Below are positions 25,510-33,220 of a stretch of DNA of 64,000 nt, piece by piece (the stretch's first letter is position 1; each line of letters begins with the position of its first letter). The stretch comes from Acidimicrobiia bacterium (GTDB lineage Bacteria > Actinomycetota > Acidimicrobiia > Spongiisociales > UBA11373), in assembly GCA_040878325.1 (NCBI GenBank), contig JBBDMM010000012.1, positions 59,053 to 123,052 of the forward strand, in the 5' to 3' direction. Below the pieces are notes generated by a model. That model did no database searches, was not told the DNA's origin, and worked only from the letters and a program-made list of their open reading frames with translations. A program made the position numbers and the translations under genes.

Positions 25510-26127
25510 TCAGGGCAGGACGGTCATCTCGACGAAGACCATGTCCTTGACCATCCGGGTGAGGGTCCAGGCATTCACCCAGGCCTCGACCTGATGCGTG
25601 CCTTCGAACGCCCGCCCTTCCACCCAGCAGTCGGTGGACTCCCCCGGCTCGAGGATGCGGGCTTCACACCGCGCCGGCCCGTAGAGCTCGACGTAGGCGT
25701 AAACACCCCACAGCGTTCCAGCGGACTTGTTGGTGACATGGAGGCGCCACGTGACCCGGTCGCCATCTTCGATGACGCCGAACTCCTTGCCATCGCCCTC
25801 CCCTTCGAAGTAGAGGCCGAGGGTGACGGTCCCGTCGTATCCGTCCTCCGGCAACATCGGCAAGGTCGTCGTAGTGGGTGCCAGCGTCGTGGTGGGGACG
25901 GGCACGGTCGTCGTGGTGGGCGCGATCGTGGTGGTGACGACCGGGCCGGTGGTGGTGGTGGTGGTGGTGGTGGTGGTGGTGGTGGTCGAAGCATCTCCAG
26001 CGCCGCCGGCTCCGGGTCCGGACGACGCAGTCAGGCGCGGGGTGACCAGGAGGAAGGCGGCGAACATGACGCCCGCCAGGGCGACGATGAAGATCGTGCG
26101 GCCGATCCCGTCGGGGAGTCGTTTCAT
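25510..26127 (-). CDS. Membrane-anchored extracellular protein with polythreonine linker
   Basis: 205 residues: basic N-terminus, one membrane helix (TIFIVALAGVMFAAFLLV), a tract of 13 consecutive Thr and further Thr/Pro repeats, then a compact beta domain with two Cys (ARCEARILEPGESTDCWVEG). The domain looks immunoglobulin-like, but no family is recognised. The Thr13 run is encoded by a pure (ACC)13 microsatellite. It lies downstream of the SGNH hydrolase in the same direction. Confidence 0.75.
   Translation of the reverse strand: MKRLPDGIGRTIFIVALAGVMFAAFLLVTPRLTASSGPGAGGAGDASTTTTTTTTTTTTTGPVVTTTIAPTTTTVPVPTTTLAPTTTTLPMLPEDGYDGTVTLGLYFEGEGDGKEFGVIEDGDRVTWRLHVTNKSAGTLWGVYAYVELYGPARCEARILEPGESTDCWVEGRAFEGTHQVEAWVNAWTLTRMVKDMVFVEMTVLP
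25948..25986 (+). repeat. (GGT)13 microsatellite (ACC codons on the minus strand)
   Basis: Thirteen perfect GGT units, reading as thirteen ACC threonine codons in the anchored protein. Slippage would change linker length by whole residues and not break the frame. Confidence 0.9.
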
Positions 26128-26227
26128 TGACACCGAAGACCACTTTCCGTTGCTTTCCCACCACTGTAAGTGATGGTGGTGACGGCGTCACCCCCCGCGG
26201 ATCGTCATTACGCCGCGCCAAGTGTGA

Positions 26228-27880
26228 CTAGTCCCTCGGACGCATGGCGGCGAGCACGAGACGGGCGATCGCATCGTGCCCCACCTCGTTGGGGTGAAGG
26301 GTTCCGGTGGTGTCGAAACGGGCTTCCGGCCCCTGCAGCACGGCCGACTGGGCTGCGGTGCGATACCAGGTGACGTCGATACCCCCCAGGAGCATCGGCC
26401 CCCCACCCAGGCCCGGATTGCGGAACCAGCCCTCCGGATAAGAAAGGCGAGCGCCACCGATCGGCGCGGTGTGCCCGTACTCAGCCGGGTAGCCGTAGTC
26501 GGGCCAGGGGGCGCAGTAGCCATGGCCGGCTGCGAAGGCTTCCGCGACTCCGCCCACGAAGATCCAACCGCGGCGACTGGCGGCGTCGCTGATCACATCG
26601 TTCAGCGGACCGAGGAGGAGATCCACTCCGAGTTGCTGCTCATTGCGGTCGATCTCATGCACCCCGAAGGGCGGAGTGGCGTCGCCCACAATCTCGCGGC
26701 ACTGCTCGCCGGCGACGTCCGCCCCGGTCGGATCGGGATATCCCACTATCACGGTCGTGCCCACCTCAAAGGACGCCAGGGCGCCCTCCAACCTGTCGAA
26801 TGCGCCCGGCAGTCCATCGAGCCCGGGCAATTCGCTCCAGCCGCGGCGGCTTTCGTCTGGCCGGCACACCAGTGAGAAGGGGGCCTTGTAGCCCAGACTC
26901 ACTCCCCGGCTCCAATCGCCGTCGCGTACCGCGGAAAAGGTGTTCTCGATCAGCATGTCGTAACAGATCGGGTCGAGCATCGGGTCCGCTTCGATCAGCC
27001 TCCGCACCGCCCGAACGAACCCTACGTCGTTGCCTCCGGCCTGGATCAGCAGCACATCGATCCGGCGGTCACCGACGAGGTGCCTCAACTCGTCGATCTG
27101 GGACGAGTCGAGGCCGTCACCCTGGGCAGTAAGGATTCCGCGGTCGATGCGCGCTCCCGAGGCAGCCACGGAGATGAACGTCACCGAAGTGGAGCGGTCG
27201 ACCCGCTCCATCGCCAGCGCGACCCGGGCAGGCCACGCCACGCTCGACCGCCGTGCTGCGGCATGGGTGACTACGGCCGCCGGATCGGACGAACCGGCCC
27301 AACGCGCCGGGACCGACGATCCGACCCGGGGGGCCTCGGGGTTTCCCTCCCCTGAGGCATAGGAATCGCCGATGGCCACGATGAGGAGGTCGTCCACCTC
27401 GAAATCCTCAAGGATCGAAGCACTCAGGCTCACCCACCCGAGCCGGATTCCGGCAGCCACCTCCATCGTGTACCGGCCCTCGGGGAGAAGCAGCCGCAAC
27501 TCGGGGTCCAGCGTCGTGTATCGGAGCGGCGCCTCGAGCGCACCACCATGAACGGTCCATCGATAATTGGTCACCGGCAGGCCCGCCAGGTCGGCCGTGG
27601 TTCCCGACAGCCCGGCCTCGAAGATCAGGCCGAACTTCGCTTCGGGACAACCCCCAGGACACGATCCCGGTGCCAGGTTGTGGGCGTACTCGGTCGTGTT
27701 CGGCAGGTCCATTAAGCCATCGCCATCGTCGTCACCGCCGAACCGGTCGGTCATCGACCAGGTGATGATCGGAACGATTGGATCTGATCCTGCAGATGCG
27801 TCAGCCGGCGACGCGGGAAGTCCGGCCAGAGCGACGCCGCACGCAAGTGCCAAGAGGATGATCTTCGGTCGCTTCATCAC
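26228..27880 (-). CDS. Secreted SGNH/GDSL-type hydrolase
   Basis: 550 residues. A signal peptide (KIILLALACGVALAGLPASPADA) precedes an N-terminal beta domain containing DDDGDGLMDLPNTTEYA, a calcium-loop-like stretch. The hydrolase domain has block I IGDSYASGEGNP (nucleophile Ser), block III QAGGNDVGF, and the Asp/His pair in DTTGTLHPNEVGHDAIA. It is probably an extracellular esterase or lipase. An ATG one codon later gives the same signal peptide. It heads a possible operon with the polythreonine protein. Confidence 0.85.
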   Translation of the reverse strand: MMKRPKIILLALACGVALAGLPASPADASAGSDPIVPIITWSMTDRFGGDDDGDGLMDLPNTTEYAHNLAPGSCPGGCPEAKFGLIFEAGLSGTTADLAGLPVTNYRWTVHGGALEAPLRYTTLDPELRLLLPEGRYTMEVAAGIRLGWVSLSASILEDFEVDDLLIVAIGDSYASGEGNPEAPRVGSSVPARWAGSSDPAAVVTHAAARRSSVAWPARVALAMERVDRSTSVTFISVAASGARIDRGILTAQGDGLDSSQIDELRHLVGDRRIDVLLIQAGGNDVGFVRAVRRLIEADPMLDPICYDMLIENTFSAVRDGDWSRGVSLGYKAPFSLVCRPDESRRGWSELPGLDGLPGAFDRLEGALASFEVGTTVIVGYPDPTGADVAGEQCREIVGDATPPFGVHEIDRNEQQLGVDLLLGPLNDVISDAASRRGWIFVGGVAEAFAAGHGYCAPWPDYGYPAEYGHTAPIGGARLSYPEGWFRNPGLGGGPMLLGGIDVTWYRTAAQSAVLQGPEARFDTTGTLHPNEVGHDAIARLVLAAMRPRD

Positions 27881-27945
27881 AATGGGAACACCGTAGGGGG
27901 CTCACGGGTTCCCACCGACCACTGAAGAGGATGGAGCCCGGGACC

Positions 27946-28320
27946 TCAGGCTCGCTCGCGGAACCATTCGGTGAATTCGACGCAGCGCCCCTCGGCGTCG
28001 AATTCCATGGCAAAGCAGTTGTCGTACACCGCTCTGGTCTCTGTTCGGTCGGGGTCCGTGTAGTAGCGGCTCCAGCCGGTCGCCACCACCCGATTGCCGT
28101 CGACGGCGTAAGGCTCGTACACGGCCTCGAAGGTGCCGGCGTCGTCGGGATCGCCGAGCCAGGACTCGACCACCGCGGTTCGCCCCACCAGTGGGGCATC
28201 GGCGGGGTGATACCGATACTCGATGCCCTCGGCGAACAGGTCGCCGATCGCGTTGGGGTCGTACGATTCCCAGGCGCGCACATAGCGGTCGAGCCATTCC
28301 CTCGCCGAGGCGTGATTCAC
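27946..28320 (-). CDS. SnoaL/NTF2-like protein
   Basis: 124 residues with the NTF2-like cone fold pattern: helix AREWLDRYVRAWESYDPNAIGDLFAEGIEYRY, then strands including EPYAVDGNRVVATGWSRYY and the C-terminal CVEFTEWFRERA. Such proteins are small-molecule-binding or isomerase-like; no catalytic residue can be assigned. A second NTF2-like gene is at 42358. Confidence 0.75.
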   Translation of the reverse strand: MNHASAREWLDRYVRAWESYDPNAIGDLFAEGIEYRYHPADAPLVGRTAVVESWLGDPDDAGTFEAVYEPYAVDGNRVVATGWSRYYTDPDRTETRAVYDNCFAMEFDAEGRCVEFTEWFRERA

Positions 28321-28344
28321 GGCCGGGTCTCCCTTCGGATGCCT

Positions 28345-28749
28345 CTAGGTCGCTTCGGCGAGACGGCGCGCCAGTTCGCGCAGCATGCTGAGGGTCATCG
28401 CCGGCTCCTGTTCGAGTAGATCGAGCAGGTCATCGCGGCGGATGGCGAGTGCTCGCAGCGGTTCGACCGTGATCACCCGGGCGGCCCGCGGCGTGTCGGC
28501 GAGCACCGACAGCTCTCCGAAGAAGGCGCCGGGGCCACGCTCGATTTCGCGCCCGTCGGGAAGTTCGACCCGGACGGCTCCCTCTTCGATCACGAAGACC
28601 CCGGTGCCGGCCTGGCCGAGCTCGATGAGCACCATTCCCTTGGGCGCCTCGAACTCGGTGGCGAGCCGTGCCACCCGTTCGAGTGCCGATTCGTCGAGCC
28701 CGCCGAAGAGGGGCACCTGGCGCAAGCTGTTCACCGCAGGCGTCGTCAT
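28345..28749 (-). CDS. Cyclic nucleotide-binding (CRP-type) domain protein
   Basis: 134 residues, a lone cNMP-binding beta-barrel. The phosphate-binding cassette is FFGELSVLADTPRAARVI, close to the canonical FGExxLL..PRxAxV. No DNA-binding or enzymatic domain is attached. It could sense cAMP or be a nucleotide-independent relic. An adenylate-cyclase-domain protein lies 4.5 kb away (33221), but no direct link is shown. Confidence 0.85.
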   Translation of the reverse strand: MTTPAVNSLRQVPLFGGLDESALERVARLATEFEAPKGMVLIELGQAGTGVFVIEEGAVRVELPDGREIERGPGAFFGELSVLADTPRAARVITVEPLRALAIRRDDLLDLLEQEPAMTLSMLRELARRLAEAT

Positions 28750-28816
28750 CGTCGGAGGCTACCTCGGCCCGGCTGCCTCGGGGTCGGCGGGCGGAGAACG
28801 GTGCCACAATCCCCCG

Positions 28817-29242
28817 GTGCGCATCAGCCTGGTGACCCTCGGCGTCGAGGATCTGGCGAGGTCCCGACGGTTCTACGAAGCACTCGGGTGGACCAGCGGG
28901 TCAGCCCCGGAAGACGACGTCGTCTTCTTCCAGTCAGGGGGAATGGTGTTCGGCCTGTGGGATCGCCGCCGGCTGGCCGAGGACAGCGGCGTAGCGGATA
29001 CGGGGGGCTGGGGAGGGATGACCCTCGCCCACAACCTCGGAGCGCCTGATGAGGTGGACCAATTCATCGCACGGGCGCGCCTTGCGGGCGCAGCCATCGT
29101 GCGAGAGCCAGCGCCAACCTTCTGGGGCGGGTACTCCGGCGCCTTCACCGACCCGGACGGTCATCCGTGGGAGGTCGCTCACAATCCGTTCTGGCCCATC
29201 GATGCTTCTGGGGCCATCCACCTGCCACCCGCGCCGGGGTGA
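28817..29242 (+). CDS. VOC-family (glyoxalase/dioxygenase superfamily) protein
   Basis: 141 residues. The start RISLVTLGVEDLARSRRFYEALGW and the end GAFTDPDGHPWEVAHNP are VOC-fold signatures. The usual metal-binding His/Glu pairs are only partly present, so it may be a binding protein and not an enzyme. The start is GTG at 28817. Confidence 0.8.
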   Translation: MRISLVTLGVEDLARSRRFYEALGWTSGSAPEDDVVFFQSGGMVFGLWDRRRLAEDSGVADTGGWGGMTLAHNLGAPDEVDQFIARARLAGAAIVREPAPTFWGGYSGAFTDPDGHPWEVAHNPFWPIDASGAIHLPPAPG

Positions 29243-29258
29243 CCATGGCCCTTGTGGA

Positions 29259-29318
29259 CTAGGTGAGGACGATCAGCAGAATGATGATGAGGACGAGGGT
29301 TCCGATTCCGATGTACAT
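29259..29318 (-). CDS. 19-residue hydrophobic membrane peptide
   Basis: A tiny gene encoding MYIGIGTLVLIIILLIVLT. It has an AAGGGAAG ribosome-binding site just upstream of ATG 29318 and a SigF/SigB-like promoter (TGTTT, 16 nt, GGGTA) at 29351-29376. The combination of promoter, ribosome-binding site and one clean membrane helix argues that it is expressed. A second peptide with the same arrangement is at 31711. Confidence 0.55.
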   Translation of the reverse strand: MYIGIGTLVLIIILLIVLT

Positions 29319-29350
29319 GTGTCTTCCCTTTGGTCGTTGGCATCCAGATG

Positions 29351-29376
29351 TACCCCGCCGGTGCGGGCCATAAACA
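29351..29376 (-). promoter_or_regulatory. SigF/SigB-like promoter for the 19-residue peptide
   Basis: Minus strand: TGTTT (29372-29376), 16 nt spacer, GGGTA (29351-29355), matching the GTTT-N15-17-GGGTA pattern of actinobacterial general-stress sigma factors. It lies ~33 nt upstream of the peptide start and is divergent from the promoter at 29385. Confidence 0.5.
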
Positions 29377-29384
29377 GGCTCTGG

Positions 29385-29410
29385 GGTTTCCGTGGACGGG
29401 TTTGCGGGTA
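29385..29410 (+). promoter_or_regulatory. SigF/SigB-like promoter for the PRC-barrel gene
   Basis: GGTTT (29385-29389), 16 nt spacer, GGGTA (29406-29410), then a ~35-nt leader with AAGGAG before ATG 29450. This is a close match to the mycobacterial SigF consensus. Confidence 0.55.
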
Positions 29411-29449
29411 GGTGGCCCTAGAACGCCGCTACTCGAAGGAGACACTCCG

Positions 29450-29797
29450 ATGACCACGCCCAGACTCCTATCCGCCCACAGTCTCATGTCCGACCGGGTG
29501 CAGCAGCCTTCCGGCGAGCACCTCGGGGACATGAAGGAATTGATGATCGACCTGGACACCGGCCGCATCGCCTATGCCGTGCTGTCGTTCGGCGGGTTCC
29601 TCGGACTCGGCGACAAGTTGTTCGCCCTCCCCTGGTCGGTGTTTCACGTCGACACGGACGAGAAGGCCCTCGTGCTCGACGTGCCGAAGGAGACCCTCGA
29701 GCAGGCACCAGGCTTCGACAAGTCGAACTGGCCCGCGGGGCCCGAGCATTGGGGTCTCGTCGACACCCATTGGGCCGACTACCGCCGAGTCGCCTGA
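29450..29797 (+). CDS. PRC-barrel domain protein
   Basis: 115 residues. The PRC-barrel pattern is clear: RLLSAHSLMSDRVQQPSGEHLGDMKELMIDLDTGRIAYAVLSFGGFLG, then LFALPWSVFHVD. Such domains bind RNA or act as adaptors; stand-alone copies in actinobacteria are often stress induced, which fits the SigF-like promoter. ATG 29450 has AAGGAG about 8 nt upstream. A strong bidirectional terminator follows. Confidence 0.85.
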   Translation: MTTPRLLSAHSLMSDRVQQPSGEHLGDMKELMIDLDTGRIAYAVLSFGGFLGLGDKLFALPWSVFHVDTDEKALVLDVPKETLEQAPGFDKSNWPAGPEHWGLVDTHWADYRRVA

Positions 29798-29811
29798 ACA
29801 AGCCAAACGCG

Positions 29812-29846
29812 GACGTTGCCCCCGGCACTTTGTCGGGGGCAACGTC
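29812..29846. terminator. Bidirectional hairpin terminator
   Basis: Perfect 13-bp stem: GACGTTGCCCCCG (29812-29824) pairs with CGGGGGCAACGTC (29834-29846) around a 9-nt loop. It lies between the convergent PRC-barrel and DEAD-box genes and can serve both. No long U tract follows, as is common in actinobacteria. Confidence 0.85.
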
Positions 29847-29860
29847 GCGAGACCGGCAGG

Positions 29861-31108
29861 TCAGCGCCGGCGACGGGTGCGGAAACGTCGCGAGATCTCG
29901 ACCTCGCTCGTGCGCTTGGGATCGACCGCAGCCGGTTCGAAGGCCACCAGGTCGTCGAGCCGGGGGTCGTTGGAGAACATCTTCACGATCTCTAGGTTGA
30001 GGCCCGAGGCCCGCTGCAGCCGTTCGACGTCCTCGACCTGGTCCCACTCGACCAGGGACACCACCAGGCCGGTCTCCCCCGCCCGGGCGGTGCGTCCCGA
30101 GCGGTGGACGAAACTCTTGTAGTCCTGGGGGGGATCGAAGTGCATCACCACGTCGACATCGTCGATATGGAGGCCCCGGGAGGCGATGTTGGTGGCCACC
30201 AGTGCAGGGAGCCGCCCCTCGGCGAAGTCGCCGAGCACCCGTTCGCGGTCCTTCTGGATCTTGTCACCGTGGATGGCCAGAGCATCCACCCCTTCGTCCT
30301 GGAGCTGTCGGGTCACCCGATCGGCGTTCGCCTTGGTGCCCACGAAGATCAGAGTGCGGGTCACCCCCCGGATGATCCGGGCTGCCACCTTGGCCTTGTC
30401 CATGTAGTGGACGGCGAGGAAGCGATGTGTCTGCTCGTCGACGATGTCGCTCTCAGTGATCACCTCGTGGCCCACCGGGTCACGCAGGTAGGCAGTGACT
30501 AGGGAGCGCACGGCGCCGTCGAGGGTGGCCGAGAACAGCATCACTTGAGGTTCACCGGCGATCGAGCGCATGATCGATCGAACCTGGGGAAGGAAGCCCA
30601 TGTCGGCCATTTGGTCGGCCTCGTCGAGCACCACACAGTCGACGGCCGTGACGGAGACCAACTTGCGCCTGATCAGGTCGATCAGCCGCCCGGGAGTGGC
30701 GATGACGATGTCGACCCCCCGCTCCAGTGCCTTTGTCTGGGTACCCATCGACGCCCCGCCGTATACGGCGAGCAGCGAGCGGCCCATAGCCCTGGCTAGG
30801 GGCTCGAGTTCGTCCGCAACCTGGCTGCACAGCTCCCGGGTTGGGACGAGGACCAGGGCCCCCGGCTGATTCGGGGGGGACTTCTTCGACCGCTCGATCA
30901 TCGGGATGCCGAAGGCAAGTGACTTGCCAGACCCGGTCTGGGCCCGGCCGCAGACATCGCGGCCGAGCAACGCGTCGGGGATGGTCATGACCTGGATCGG
31001 AAAGGGGGCGGTGATGCCGCGACCCCGAAGGACCTCGACGATCGGCTCGGAAACACCTAGGGCGGAGAAGTTGGTGACTGTGTCAGGGTTCATGGTGGAG
31101 TTCTGCAT
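29861..31108 (-). CDS. DEAD-box RNA helicase (RhlE/DeaD type)
   Basis: 415 residues. Q motif FPIQVMTIP, motif I AQTGSGKS, motif II DEAD, motif III SATL, motif V region VATNIASRGLHIDDV (most family members have D for N and RGLDI), motif VI HRSGRTARAG. It remodels RNA in translation, ribosome assembly or decay. The Arg-rich tail (RRFRTRRRR) may bind RNA. ATG 31108 has AAAGGA upstream. Confidence 0.92.
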   Translation of the reverse strand: MQNSTMNPDTVTNFSALGVSEPIVEVLRGRGITAPFPIQVMTIPDALLGRDVCGRAQTGSGKSLAFGIPMIERSKKSPPNQPGALVLVPTRELCSQVADELEPLARAMGRSLLAVYGGASMGTQTKALERGVDIVIATPGRLIDLIRRKLVSVTAVDCVVLDEADQMADMGFLPQVRSIMRSIAGEPQVMLFSATLDGAVRSLVTAYLRDPVGHEVITESDIVDEQTHRFLAVHYMDKAKVAARIIRGVTRTLIFVGTKANADRVTRQLQDEGVDALAIHGDKIQKDRERVLGDFAEGRLPALVATNIASRGLHIDDVDVVMHFDPPQDYKSFVHRSGRTARAGETGLVVSLVEWDQVEDVERLQRASGLNLEIVKMFSNDPRLDDLVAFEPAAVDPKRTSEVEISRRFRTRRRR

Positions 31109-31651
31109 ATGTCCTTTTAGGAAGCGGCGGCGCGTCGACTCGTCGACGATGGTTGACGGGAACGATGGCGCAATCTGCAGCGTCGGCCTGCCGTAGTTCA
31201 GTGTAACGGTCGGCAGGAGTGGATCCGGAATTGAGCCGCTCCCGACATCCTCAACCAGTGTTTTCGAAGATCCGGCGCAACGACGCAGGTCATCCGGTCA
31301 GAGTCAGACCGGGTAGACGGCTGCAGCGCACCCGCCCACCGAATCGGGTTGCGGAGCACCACGAATGCACATGCGGTGAGACCGATCAGTACGGCAGGTG
31401 CTCCAACCGAATCGGCATGATTCGGCGCGGGCATAAACCGTTCGTTCGGCCGCACGCGGCAGCCTGCGACTCCGCGGGGCGGGTCCGGAGGCGTCGCCGG
31501 GAGAGGTCATGCGGGGTTATCGGCCCGTCAGGGCCCAGGGTTGAGGTACGCCCGGTTCGAGGAGGCGTGGTCGCCGAGCCCTTCACCGACGCAATCGACC
31601 TAGAGGTCGTTTCTGATGGGTCCTCGGCAGACTCCCGGCGCACCACCAAGT
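31109..31651. other. Region without a supported gene (543 nt)
   Basis: Open frames here are short, Arg-rich on one strand and lack start signals. A minus-strand frame near 31380 reads like one membrane helix (APAVLIGLTACAFVVL), but it has no ribosome-binding site and runs into the helicase promoter region. I see no RNA gene. Confidence 0.5.
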
Positions 31652-31683
31652 AGGCCCCGCCGTCGCAAGCGACGGCGGGGCCT
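31652..31683. terminator. Strong hairpin terminator
   Basis: Inverted repeat with 15-nt arms, AGGCCCCGCCGTCGC (31652-31666) and its complement (31669-31683). It lies 28 nt after the stop of the 24-residue peptide gene on the minus strand, for which it would serve as terminator. Confidence 0.85.
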
Positions 31684-31710
31684 GGGTCGAATGGTTAGTT
31701 GGGTCAGCGA

Positions 31711-31785
31711 CTACCGCCTTCGACTGAATCCCCATCCCCCGCCAAGCAACAACAGAACGAGAACGATGATCAGCAACGTGCTCAT
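31711..31785 (-). CDS. 24-residue membrane peptide (DUF3309-like)
   Basis: Encodes MSTLLIIVLVLLLLGGGWGFSRRR: one membrane helix, a Gly-rich turn and a basic end, like the core of DUF3309 peptides. GGGAG sits 5 nt before ATG 31785. A SigF/SigB-like promoter lies ~40 nt upstream (31827-31853) and a strong terminator downstream, so it is a complete monocistronic unit. Confidence 0.7.
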   Translation of the reverse strand: MSTLLIIVLVLLLLGGGWGFSRRR

Positions 31786-31826
31786 TTCCACTCCCTTGAT
31801 CGACAATGAACTTGCGTGAACTGTCT

Positions 31827-31853
31827 TACCCAACGGCGGCGCATTATCAAACC
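31827..31853 (-). promoter_or_regulatory. SigF/SigB-like promoter for the 24-residue peptide
   Basis: Minus strand: GGTTT (31849-31853), 17 nt spacer, GGGTA (31827-31831). This matches the same pattern as the promoters at 29351 and 29385. Confidence 0.55.
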
Positions 31854-31930
31854 GCGCAAGGGTTTCCGGTGTCCGACGCGAGACGGGTCCCAGTTGTCGG
31901 AACTCGCAGGACCGTAACCCGGCGGCCTGG

Positions 31931-32890
31931 CTAGCCGGTCCTCTCGTCCCACCACTTGAGGACTCGCCGCGCCCTGAGGGTGTTCCACTTGCTCGGCGCG
32001 CCTACGGGGGTTTCGAGGTCGAAGAAGACCCGCCCTGGGTGCAGTCGATCGAGGAGCCATCGGCCGTCGGGCTGCTGCTTGGATCGGACGACCTCGATGG
32101 CCTCCTCCATCCTCGAGTCCGGTTCGTCCTGAGCTCTCCGGAAGTAGTCGAGGGCCCGCAGCACGTCATAATGCCAGTAGTACGGGAACGCGAAGTCCAG
32201 AAACCCAGGATCGACCACCTCCGCGGTGCTCTTGCGGTGAAACAGGCGGCGCTCGAGTAGGTACTCCTCACCGGCCCGGCGAGCATCGCCAACCCCTTGT
32301 TTGCCCTGGTTCGCCGCTTCGAGTTCGAGCAACCCGTCGAGGACGTTGATCGTGCTGTCAAATGATGAGCGAACCGATCCCCGCTCCGCCTCACAGTTCC
32401 ACCCACCGTCTTCGAGCGTCTCACTCAGAACCCTGTCGACGACGCCGGCCACATCCGCGCCCAGGTAGACGCCTGTCTCGATCGTTCGTCCGTTGATGCA
32501 GGGCTCCACCTCACCGTCGAAGTAGCGCTGCCCCTCGTGCTCCCACCGCCCGTTCTCCATCACGAGGCTCAGGGCCCGTTGCGCCGATGCGCTGTTTGGG
32601 GGAAGGCCGAAGATCTGCAGTGTCTGCAGCGTGTGCATCGTCGCCGTCCACGGCTGACCCGGCTCGTCACCGCCCCACACATAGTCGGCCGGGAAGCAAG
32701 CGCCACCCGCCCACAGCCCGTTCTCATCCTCGAGGGCGAGGAGCCGGGCACCCGACCCCTCGAATTCCACTCTGGAGCGCTCGCGCCCCCATTCGGACTC
32801 GGGGAGATCGAGCAGGTCACGCATCACCTGCCAGCGGATCGCCGGGTCGGAGTCGAGGAGCCAGTCGACAGTGATCACGGCCAGCCACAC
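31931..32890 (-). CDS. Alpha/alpha-toroid (prenyltransferase/squalene-cyclase-like) protein
   Basis: 319 residues. The helical repeats with DGGWNCE, ENGRWEHEGQ, QQPDGRWLLDRLHPG and SKWNTLRARRVLKWW recall the QW-type repeats of the squalene-cyclase/prenyltransferase fold; the N-terminus (WLLDSDPAIRWQVMRDLLD) resembles a HEAT repeat. Catalytic DxDD or zinc motifs are absent, so it is probably not a cyclase. It is cytosolic. GTG at 32890 or 32878 may be the start. Confidence 0.65.
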   Translation of the reverse strand: MWLAVITVDWLLDSDPAIRWQVMRDLLDLPESEWGRERSRVEFEGSGARLLALEDENGLWAGGACFPADYVWGGDEPGQPWTATMHTLQTLQIFGLPPNSASAQRALSLVMENGRWEHEGQRYFDGEVEPCINGRTIETGVYLGADVAGVVDRVLSETLEDGGWNCEAERGSVRSSFDSTINVLDGLLELEAANQGKQGVGDARRAGEEYLLERRLFHRKSTAEVVDPGFLDFAFPYYWHYDVLRALDYFRRAQDEPDSRMEEAIEVVRSKQQPDGRWLLDRLHPGRVFFDLETPVGAPSKWNTLRARRVLKWWDERTG

Positions 32891-33220
32891 TAGACCACCA
32901 GTGCGACAGCCAGATCCCGCGTGGAGGGCTCAAGAAGTGGTCTTGTCCTTGGCGAAGTGAGCCTTTGGCTGATCGGTCAGACCGGGCGTGAAGACTCAGG
33001 AGTGGGACGCCCGGCCGTCATGTGTGCCAGAGTGGCGCTCATGAGCGATAGCGTCATCCGTGACTTTGCGCGTCGATTGGTGCACGTTTGCCGGAGATGA
33101 GTTCGATCTGGCGCTCAAGCGTGTCTTGTCTTGAGCTGGGAACTTTTCGCCCCGCCCGGCGAGTGGGGCCGCCAGCAGTCGTAGCCCGCGACCGGATAGG
33201 CTGCTGACGCGGGAGGTCGC
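32891..33220. other. Intergenic region upstream of the cyclase gene (330 nt)
   Basis: No gene is supported. Near the right end a TAGGCT box (around 33196) lies ~20 nt before ATG 33221, with GGGAGG just before the start, and may be the promoter of the cyclase gene. Confidence 0.4.

Noticed and set aside
31219..31653. 144-codon plus-strand frame in the gap after the DEAD-box gene
   Set aside because: Very Arg-rich, no ribosome-binding site, no recognisable pattern, and it ends inside the terminator.
31931..32890. True squalene or terpene cyclase
   Set aside because: Only the toroid repeat pattern is present; no DxDD acid motif or other catalytic signature can be found.
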